From assembly GCF_042650605.1 (NCBI RefSeq), contig NZ_JBHSBN010000013.1, positions 62,001 to 126,000 on the forward strand: a DNA stretch of 64,000 bases, given 5' to 3'. Shown piece by piece: positions 58,438 through 64,000 of this stretch; position 1 is the stretch's first letter, and each line of letters opens with the position of its first letter. This DNA comes from Micromonospora_J zhanjiangensis (lineage in GTDB: Bacteria > Actinomycetota > Actinomycetes > Mycobacteriales > Micromonosporaceae). The translations under genes were made by a program, and so were the position numbers. Below the pieces are notes generated by a model. It worked only from the letters and a program-made list of their open reading frames with translations. It had not been told where the DNA came from and did not search any database.

Positions 58438-60218
58438 CGCTGACGGCGGCGACGGCGGAGCGGACCGAGGGCACCTGGCAGACCCTGCGCCGAGGGCTGG
58501 CGCTGTCCCCGGAGTTGCGGACCGGGCTGGCCGGCACGCTGGTGCTCGCGCTGATCTCGATGGTGGGCCGGGTGGCCGTACCGGTGGCGGTGCAGCGCGG
58601 GATCGACCAGGGGCTGCGCGCGTCCGACGGGCCGGACCTCGGCGTGGTCGGCGCGATCGTGGCGCTCACCGCCGGCGTGCTCGTGATCACCACGGCCTGC
58701 GGTTACCTGATGATGCGCCGGCTGTTCACGGTGAGCGAGACGGCCCTGGCCGGGGTGCGGACCCGGGCGTTCCGGCACGTGCACGACCTGTCGATGCTGC
58801 ACCAGCAGTCCGAGCGGCGCGGCTCGCTGGTGTCCCGGGTGACCAGCGACGTCGACCAGATCACCCAGTTCCTCCAGTGGGGCGGCGTGATCCTGCTGGT
58901 CAACCTCGGCCAGCTGACGGTCACCACGCTGGTGATGGCGGCCTACTCGTGGCAGCTCACCCTGGTGGTGTTCGTGACCTTCCTGCCCGCGGTGCTGGTC
59001 ATCCGGCTGCTGCAGCGTCGGCTCGCCGGGGCGTACGGGCTGGTCCGGCAGCGGATGGGCGCCATGCTGGGGGCGATCGGGGAGAGCGTCGTCGGGGCGC
59101 CGGTGATCCGGGCGTACGGGATCTCCGGTCGGACCGCGGGCCGGCTGGACCGGACCATCGAGGCGCAGCGGGAGGCCCAGCAGAAGGCCATCCGGATCAG
59201 CATCTTCGGCTCCTCGGTGGGTGAACTGGCGGCCGGCCTGGCGCTGGCCGCCGTGGTGCTGCTCGGCGTCCGGCTCGGCGTCGACGGCGGGCTGAGCATC
59301 GGGCAGCTCACCGCGTTCCTGTTCCTGGTCACGCTCTTCATCCAGCCGGTGCAGATCGCCACTGAGGTGCTCAACGAGGCGCAGAACGCCATCGCCGGCT
59401 GGCGTCGGGTGCTCGACGTACTGGACCTGGCGCCGGACGTGGCGGACCCGGCCGAGCACGGGGTGGCCCTGCCGCCCGGCCCGCTCGACGTCCGCTTCGA
59501 CGAGGTGAGCTTCGCCTACCCGGACGGTCCGGTGGTGCTGTCCGACGTGTCGCTGGAGATCCCGGCCAAGACCCGGGTCGCCGTGGTCGGCGAGACCGGC
59601 AGCGGAAAGACCACCTTCGCGAAGCTGCTCACCCGGCTGATGGATCCCACCGCCGGGTCGGTACGGCTGTCCGGCGTACCGCTGGACCGGGTGCGGTTCG
59701 ACTCGCTGCGGTCCCGGGTGGTGATGGTGCCGCAGGACGGCTTCCTGTTCGACGCGACGGTGGCGGACAACGTCCGGTTCGCCCGTCCGGACCTCGACGA
59801 CGCCGACCTCGAACTGGCCTTCTCCGAGCTCGGCCTGGCCGACTGGGTGGCCGGCCTGCCGGCCGGACTGCGTACCCCGGTCGGCGAGCGCGGCGAGGCG
59901 CTCAGCGTCGGCGAGCGGCAACTCGTCGCCCTGGCCCGGGCGTACGTGGCGGACCCGGATCTGCTGGTGTTGGACGAGGCGACCAGCGCGGTGGACCCGG
60001 CCACCGAGGTACGCCTGCAGCGCACCCTGGACGCGGTGACCCGGGGCCGGACCACGGTCGCCATCGCGCACCGGCTGTCCACCGCGCAGGCGGCCGACGA
60101 GGTGATCGTGGTGGACCGGGGTCGGGTGGTGCAGCGCGGCCCGCACGACGAACTGGTCCGCGACCCGGAGTCGATCTACGGCCTGCTGTACGCCTCCTGG
60201 CTGGAGCAGACCCGCTAG
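58383..60218 (+). CDS. ABC exporter subunit 2 (catalytic-site half)
   Basis: The 611-residue half-transporter starts with ~17 repeat-derived residues (MSARSAAQRSPAVANEG), then six membrane helices and an ATPase. Walker A is GETGSGKTT, Walker B is VLDEATSAVD with the catalytic Glu, but the signature is LSVGERQLV, not LSGGQ. It therefore complements subunit 1, giving one active and one degenerate ATP site. Heterodimers of this kind export lipids, peptides or drugs; the substrate is not evident. GTG 58383 is used; a later start within the first ~25 codons is possible. Confidence 0.93.
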   Translation: MSARSAAQRSPAVANEGEPLTAATAERTEGTWQTLRRGLALSPELRTGLAGTLVLALISMVGRVAVPVAVQRGIDQGLRASDGPDLGVVGAIVALTAGVLVITTACGYLMMRRLFTVSETALAGVRTRAFRHVHDLSMLHQQSERRGSLVSRVTSDVDQITQFLQWGGVILLVNLGQLTVTTLVMAAYSWQLTLVVFVTFLPAVLVIRLLQRRLAGAYGLVRQRMGAMLGAIGESVVGAPVIRAYGISGRTAGRLDRTIEAQREAQQKAIRISIFGSSVGELAAGLALAAVVLLGVRLGVDGGLSIGQLTAFLFLVTLFIQPVQIATEVLNEAQNAIAGWRRVLDVLDLAPDVADPAEHGVALPPGPLDVRFDEVSFAYPDGPVVLSDVSLEIPAKTRVAVVGETGSGKTTFAKLLTRLMDPTAGSVRLSGVPLDRVRFDSLRSRVVMVPQDGFLFDATVADNVRFARPDLDDADLELAFSELGLADWVAGLPAGLRTPVGERGEALSVGERQLVALARAYVADPDLLVLDEATSAVDPATEVRLQRTLDAVTRGRTTVAIAHRLSTAQAADEVIVVDRGRVVQRGPHDELVRDPESIYGLLYASWLEQTR

Positions 60219-60261
60219 GCCGGGGCCGCGCGGTGCGCACCGGCTGACCTACCATCGACCG

Positions 60262-60852
60262 GTGCGGATCATGGTCGTACTCGCCCACCCCCGACCCGGC
60301 AGCTTCTGCCACGCCCTCGCGGACCGGGTCCGGTCCACCGCCGAGGCCGCGGGTCACGTCGTCACCGTGCACGATCTCGACGCCGAGGGCTTCGAACCGG
60401 TGCGCGGGGCGGACGACCTCGTCCGGGCGCACCGCGCCGGCCTGGTCGCCGCCGACGGTCTCGCCGTGGTGCATCCGAACTGGTGGGGCAAGCCACCCGC
60501 GATCCTGGCGGGTTGGCTGGACCGGGTCGTCGTGCCGGGCGTGGCCTACGAGCTGCCCGACGCCGCGGGCGTGCCGACGGGCCTGTTGCGGCTGCGCGGT
60601 GCCCTGGTCCTGAACACCGGCGACACGCCGCCCGAGCGGGAGCGGGTCGTCTTCGGCGACCCGTTGGACGCGGTGTGGCGCCGGTGCGTTCTGGACTTCT
60701 GCGGTGTGCCGCCCGAGGCCGTGCACCGCCGGCTGTTCGGGCCGCTGGCCGGCAGCACCGCATCCGTGCGGGGGGAATGGTTGGCCGAGGCGGCGCGTCT
60801 GGCCGCGACCGCGTTCCCGCCGGTCGGACCGACGGTGGTCGACGGAGCGTAA
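60262..60852 (+). CDS. Flavodoxin-fold NAD(P)H oxidoreductase (MdaB/KefF-like)
   Basis: The 196-residue protein has the flavodoxin-like quinone reductase fold: N-terminal MVVLAHPRPGSFCHALADRV and the NWWGKPPAILAGWLDRVVVPGVAYEL block, where FMN or FAD and NAD(P)H bind. It may detoxify quinones by two-electron reduction. GTG 60262 is 6 bases after a TACCAT hexamer and may be leaderless; ATG 60271 is also in frame. It follows the ABC pair by 43 bases, but a shared function is not clear. Confidence 0.88.
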   Translation: MRIMVVLAHPRPGSFCHALADRVRSTAEAAGHVVTVHDLDAEGFEPVRGADDLVRAHRAGLVAADGLAVVHPNWWGKPPAILAGWLDRVVVPGVAYELPDAAGVPTGLLRLRGALVLNTGDTPPERERVVFGDPLDAVWRRCVLDFCGVPPEAVHRRLFGPLAGSTASVRGEWLAEAARLAATAFPPVGPTVVDGA

Positions 60853-61030
60853 CCACGAACTCGGGCTCGTCCGCCCCGACGCGGGTCTGCGGGCGGCATC
60901 GAGTCGGCGCTGGCCCGGGCGCGGGCCGGGTGGTCCGCCGAGCCGACGGCCAGGAACCCGCCGACCCGAGGGGAACCGGCCACGACGTCCACCGCGCCCG
61001 GTCGGCCGACCGGGATGGCGGCCGGCCCGA

Positions 61031-61693
61031 TCAGTCGGTCGGCCCGGTGGCGCGGTCGGTCGCCGGTCCCGTGCCGGTCGCACCGAGCAGCCGGACCGCG
61101 TCGGTCAGGTCACCGGTGACGTAGCGCTGGATGGTCGGGCCCAGCGTGGCGACCACCACCTCCGCGGGCGCGGACGCCAGCGGCTCCAGCTTGATGATGT
61201 AGCGCATGATCGCCATCCCGGCCATCTGGGAGGCGACCAGCGACCCGCGCAGCGGCGCCTCGGCCGGGTCGAGGTCCAGCCCGGCCAGCGCCCGGCGGAG
61301 GATCTGGGTGACCAGGAACTCGCGCAGCAGCCGGGCGCCCCAGTCGCTGCTCACCCCGGACCGCACCAGCGCGACGGCCGTCCCCCCGGCCGGCGAGTCC
61401 CACACGGTCAGGAAGGTCCGGACCAGCCGCTCGCCGAACCCGTCACGACCGCCGGTGAGCAGGCCGGGCAGGATGGCGCCGGGATCGATCGGCGAGTTCA
61501 TCGCGGCCAGGAAGAGCTGGTCCTTGGTGCCGAAGTAGTGGTGCACCAGCGCCGGGTCCACCCCGGCCGCGCCGGCGATGGCCCGGATCGACGCGCCGTC
61601 GAAACCCTTCTCCGCGAACGCGTCGCGGGCCGCGGCCAGGATCGCCTCCCGGGTGTCCGGGTTGCCGGGCCGCCGCCCGCTCCGCCGTGCCAC
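61031..61693 (-). CDS. TetR family transcriptional regulator
   Basis: The 220-residue protein has an N-terminal TetR helix-turn-helix (TREAILAAARDAFAEKGFDGASIRAIAGAAGVDPALVHHYFGTKDQLFLAAM) and a TetR_C ligand-binding domain. It is the last gene of an ABC ATPase-permease-TetR operon, so it probably represses its own operon through the double operator at 63218-63249, with an efflux substrate as inducer. GTG 61693 has GAGAGGGGA upstream. Confidence 0.9.
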   Translation of the reverse strand: MARRSGRRPGNPDTREAILAAARDAFAEKGFDGASIRAIAGAAGVDPALVHHYFGTKDQLFLAAMNSPIDPGAILPGLLTGGRDGFGERLVRTFLTVWDSPAGGTAVALVRSGVSSDWGARLLREFLVTQILRRALAGLDLDPAEAPLRGSLVASQMAGMAIMRYIIKLEPLASAPAEVVVATLGPTIQRYVTGDLTDAVRLLGATGTGPATDRATGPTD

Positions 61694-61714
61694 AGGTCCC
61701 CTCTCTCCCGCCGG

Positions 61715-62470
61715 TCAGCTCGTCCGGCGCCGCAGCGTCGCCGCGGCCAGCACCAACGCCACCACCACCGCGCCGGCCACGACGCCGAGATCCCGCCACA
61801 TCGTGCCGGTCGCGTCGGTGTGCGCGCCGACCTCCTGCAGCGCCTCGACCGCGTACGTCAGCGGCAGCGCGTTGCTGATCCCGTGCAGCCAACCGGCCAT
61901 CTGGTCGCGTGCGACGAACAGCCCGCAGAGCAGGATCTGTGGGATCACCACGACCGGCATGAACTGTACGGCCTGGAACTCGGTCCGGGCGAAGGCGCTG
62001 CACAGCAGCCCGAGCGCCACCCCGAGCACGGCGTTCACCACCGCGATCAGGATCACCAACCCGGCCGGCCCGGCGGTGTCCAGCCCGAACACCCAGTACG
62101 CGACGGCGGACGCCACGCTCGCCTGCACCGCGGCGGCCAGCCCGAACGCGATGCCGTAGCCGAACAGCAGGTCCAGCTTGCCCAGCGGGGTGGTGAGCAG
62201 CCGTTCGAGGGTGCCGGTGGTGCGCTCGCGCAGCATCGCGATGCTGGTCACCAGGAACATGATGGTGAACGGGAAGATGCCCAACATGATCAACGCGACC
62301 CGGTCGAACATGGCCGGCTGGCCGGGCGGGGTCGGCTGGTCGGCGTACATGTAGTAGACCAGCGTGAGCAGCACGGCCGGGACGACCAGCAGCAGGGCGA
62401 CCGTACGCCGGTCGTGCCGCAGCTGGCGCAGGATGCGGACGATGGTGCTGCCCAGGATCCGCGGGTTCAT
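61715..62470 (-). CDS. ABC-2 type transporter permease
   Basis: The 251-residue protein has six membrane helices with the ABC-2 pattern (MLRERTTGTLERLLTTPLGKLDLLFGYGIAFG after the second helix). It should form a homodimer with the overlapping ATPase for drug or lipid efflux. ATG 62470 overlaps the ATPase stop (ATGA). It ends 21 bases before the TetR gene. Confidence 0.92.
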   Translation of the reverse strand: MNPRILGSTIVRILRQLRHDRRTVALLLVVPAVLLTLVYYMYADQPTPPGQPAMFDRVALIMLGIFPFTIMFLVTSIAMLRERTTGTLERLLTTPLGKLDLLFGYGIAFGLAAAVQASVASAVAYWVFGLDTAGPAGLVILIAVVNAVLGVALGLLCSAFARTEFQAVQFMPVVVIPQILLCGLFVARDQMAGWLHGISNALPLTYAVEALQEVGAHTDATGTMWRDLGVVAGAVVVALVLAAATLRRRTS

Positions 62471-63201
62471 GACGCGCCCCTCTCCACGTCGCGTTCCTGG
62501 TCCCGGATGAGGCGCAGGAACGCCTCGTCCAGGTCGTCGGTGCCGGCCCGGCGGCGGACCGCGTCCGGGGTGTCGTCGGCGATCAGCGCGCCGTCGCGGA
62601 TCATCAGGAGCCGGTCGCAGCGGGCGGCCTCGTCCATCACGTGGCTGGACACCAGCAGCGTGGCGCCGTCGGCGGCCAGCGCGTGGAACCGCCGCCACAG
62701 CTCGTCCCGCAGCACCGGGTCCTGGCCGACGGTCGGCTCGTCGAGGACGATCAGCTCGGGGCGGCCGACCAGCGCGCAGGCCAGCGAGGCCCGGCTGCGC
62801 TGGCCGCCGGAGAGCGTGCCGACCAGTTGCTTCGCCGCGTCGGCCAGGCCCACCTCGGCGATCACCCGGTCCGCCTCGGCGGCCGGTGTGCCGTGCAGGG
62901 TGGCGAAGTACCGGGCGTTCTCCCGCACGGTCAGGTCGGCGTAGACGCTGGGCGCCTGGGTCAGGTAGCCGATCCGGCGGCGCAGGGCCGGCGACCCGGC
63001 CGGTGTGCCGAGCACGCTCACCGACCCGCCGGACACCTTCTGCACGCCGACCACCGCGCGCATCAGGGTGGTCTTCCCGCTGCCACTCGGCCCGAGCAGG
63101 CCGGTCACCCGGCCGGCCGGCACCCGGCAGCTCAACCGGTGCAACACCTCGCGTCCGCCTCGGCGGACCACGAGGTCACGCACCTCGATCGCGGTCTCCA
63201 T
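62467..63201 (-). CDS. ABC transporter ATP-binding protein (ABC-2 efflux)
   Basis: The 244-residue ATPase has Walker A GPSGSGKTT, the Q-loop in GYLTQAPSVY, signature LSGGQRSRA, Walker B LIVLDEPTVG with Glu, and H-loop SSHVMDE. The short C-terminal extension DDLDEAFLRLIRDQE is typical of DrrA-like drug exporters. It is the first gene of the operon, starting at ATG 63201 with the GGAGG-containing leader CGGGAGGAGCC. Confidence 0.93.
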   Translation of the reverse strand: METAIEVRDLVVRRGGREVLHRLSCRVPAGRVTGLLGPSGSGKTTLMRAVVGVQKVSGGSVSVLGTPAGSPALRRRIGYLTQAPSVYADLTVRENARYFATLHGTPAAEADRVIAEVGLADAAKQLVGTLSGGQRSRASLACALVGRPELIVLDEPTVGQDPVLRDELWRRFHALAADGATLLVSSHVMDEAARCDRLLMIRDGALIADDTPDAVRRRAGTDDLDEAFLRLIRDQERDVERGAS

Positions 63202-63217
63202 GGCTCCTCCCGACTAA

Positions 63218-63249
63218 TTCAACACCTGATGAACTCAACGCTAGTTGAA
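63218..63249. promoter_or_regulatory. Double TetR-type operator upstream of the ABC-2 operon
   Basis: Two adjacent 16-base sites: TTCAACACCTGATGAA (63218-63233) and CTCAACGCTAGTTGAA (63234-63249). Both are near-palindromes on TTCAAC-4-GTTGAA; site 2 has perfect TCAAC/GTTGA arms, site 1 one mismatch. Tandem sites with a 16-base period allow two TetR dimers on neighbouring faces. They lie 17-48 bases upstream of the ATPase ATG. Confidence 0.6.
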
Positions 63250-63274
63250 ATCTTGCCGGGGCACAACAGCCCCC

Positions 63275-63295
63275 TTGACTTCGAGTGCGCTCGAA
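63275..63295 (+). promoter_or_regulatory. merR promoter with MerR-type palindrome
   Basis: TTGACT (63275-63280) is a good -35. TTCGAGTGCGCTCGAA (63280-63295) is a perfect palindrome with 6-base arms and a 4-base centre, starting within the -35. MerR regulators bind such palindromes in the long spacer of their promoters. The -10 is not clear; AAGCCT or TAGCCG downstream are weak. Confidence 0.5.
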
Positions 63296-63312
63296 CTGGA
63301 AGCCTGGTAGCC

Positions 63313-63744
63313 GTGGACACACACCGGGACGAGATGACGTGGACGGTGAGCGAGGCCGCCGAGCGGGTCGGGCTGACCGCGTACACGCTGCGCTGGTACG
63401 AGCAGGAAGGACTGCTCGACCGGGTCGGCCGGGACTCGGCCGGCCGGCGGCGGTACACCAAGGCGGATCTGGACTGGCTGGTGCTGCTCACCCGGCTGCG
63501 TCGGACCGGCATGCCGATCCGGGACATGCGCCGGTACGCCGACCTGGCCCGGCAGGGCGAGGGCACGATCGGCAGCCGGCTGGCGCTGTTCCGGACGCAC
63601 CGGGACCGGGTGCTGACCCGGATCGCGGAACTGGAACAGGACCTCGCCGCGCTCAACCATAAAATCGACATGTACGGCCGGCTGGTCGAGGCCGGCGGGT
63701 CCGTCGAACCGGCGCTCGGCGTACCCGCCCGGACGCCGGGCTGA
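63313..63744 (+). CDS. MerR family transcriptional regulator
   Basis: The 143-residue protein has the MerR N-terminal wHTH (MTWTVSEAAERVGLTAYTLRWYEQEGLLDRVGRDSAGRRRYTKADLDWLVLLTRLRRTGM) and a C-terminal dimer helix (LALFRTHRDRVLTRIAELEQDLAALNHKIDMY). No sensing cysteines are seen, so it is probably a small-molecule or protein-responsive type. It is divergent from the ABC-2 operon across ~110 bases that hold both operators. GTG 63313 is used; ATG 63334 gives a seven-residue shorter form. Confidence 0.88.
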   Translation: MDTHRDEMTWTVSEAAERVGLTAYTLRWYEQEGLLDRVGRDSAGRRRYTKADLDWLVLLTRLRRTGMPIRDMRRYADLARQGEGTIGSRLALFRTHRDRVLTRIAELEQDLAALNHKIDMYGRLVEAGGSVEPALGVPARTPG

Positions 63745-63798
63745 CCGGACAGGCCGGCAGGCAACGGGCATTGCGCTTCTGAACGGGCATGCGGCACG

Positions 63799-64000
63799 AT
63801 GACGGCCGTGTCCGCCCGTACCACGCTGGCCCCAGGTTTTCTCGACGACTGGGTGGACCGGCTGCGCACCGTCCCCGGTCCACCCGCCGTCGCCCTGCTG
63901 CTGCGCGGCAGCCACGCCCGGGACGCCGCGACCGAGTTCAGCGACGTCGACCTGGACCTGCTGGTGGCCGACCCGGTGCCGGCCCGCAACCCGGCGTACC
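63799..64000 (+). CDS. Nucleotidyltransferase-domain protein, 3' end outside window
   Basis: The frame from ATG 63799 stays open to the right edge, so only the first ~67 residues are present. LLLRGSHARDAATEFSDVDLDLLVADP carries the Pol-beta-like nucleotidyltransferase signature: a GS loop and the metal-binding D-x-D pair in VDLDL. Aminoglycoside adenylyltransferase-like or MNT-like roles are possible. GTG 63808 is an alternative start. Confidence 0.7.
   Translation, partial: MTAVSARTTLAPGFLDDWVDRLRTVPGPPAVALLLRGSHARDAATEFSDVDLDLLVADPVPARNPAY

Noticed and set aside
60853..61030. Short gene between the oxidoreductase and tetR
   Set aside because: No start with ribosome-binding site and no protein-like frame.

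Overview
The window is high-GC DNA with near-saturated G/C third codon positions, many GTG starts and head-to-tail ATGA/GTGA stop-start overlaps. Together with a complete actinobacterial division gene set (FtsL, FtsQ, SepF, YggT, DivIVA/Wag31), this points to an actinomycete. Gene order, long basic or proline-rich N-terminal tails, and short repeats that supply gene starts best fit the Micromonosporaceae (Micromonospora and relatives). Genus is inference. There is no rRNA, tRNA, CRISPR array, insertion sequence or prophage.

Layout. (1) 1-2085: the end of a winged-helix protein, a GNAT acetyltransferase and pyrE. (2) 2080-5052, minus strand: murT, gatD (lipid II amidation) and a TVP38/DedA-like membrane protein. 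(3) 5053-5546: a regulatory region between murT and mraZ with several phased GTGG repeats resembling MraZ operators. (4) 5547-23974: the division and cell wall (dcw) cluster: mraZ, rsmH, ftsL, ftsI, murE, murF, mraY, ftsW, murG, murC, ftsQ, ftsZ, yggS, sepF, yggT, divIVA. murD is not at its usual place between mraY and ftsW; a small duplication of the mraY 3' end is found there instead. (5) 24035-30255: a membrane protein with a Cys/His motif, a DUF167 protein, a cation/proton antiporter, a DksA/TraR zinc-finger protein, lspA, an RluD-type pseudouridine synthase and an unknown membrane protein. (6) 30388-35663: a ParA/MinD-like ATPase with a repetitive proline-rich tail, a polytopic glycosyltransferase-like protein, a DUF2567-like membrane protein and a LON-substrate-binding-domain protein. 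(7) 35765-44010: hisD-hisC-hisB-small membrane protein-hisH-small membrane protein-hisA, then an inserted ohrR-ohr-oxidoreductase peroxide cassette, then hisF. (8) 44055-56258: accessory and regulatory genes: MocR regulator with a divergent YczE-type membrane protein, a STAS-HATPase regulator, long-chain acyl-CoA synthetase, secreted subtilase, a PepSY protein with a two-component system, and an orphan terpene synthase. (9) 56450-64000: a heterodimeric ABC exporter, a flavodoxin-fold oxidoreductase, a TetR/ABC-2 efflux operon with a double operator, a MerR regulator and a truncated nucleotidyltransferase.

How the genes work together. Regions 2-4 form a cell envelope block: Mur ligases, MraY and MurG make lipid II, MurT/GatD amidate it, FtsW/FtsI polymerise and cross-link it at the FtsZ/SepF/FtsQ/FtsL septum, and DivIVA directs polar growth. 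MraZ probably autoregulates the block. The his region is translationally coupled at most junctions, and two of those junctions carry repeat-derived sequence. Start sites were chosen by domain alignment, ribosome-binding sites, overlaps and possible leaderless promoters; uncertain choices are stated in each entry. Promoters and operators were read by eye and are hypotheses.
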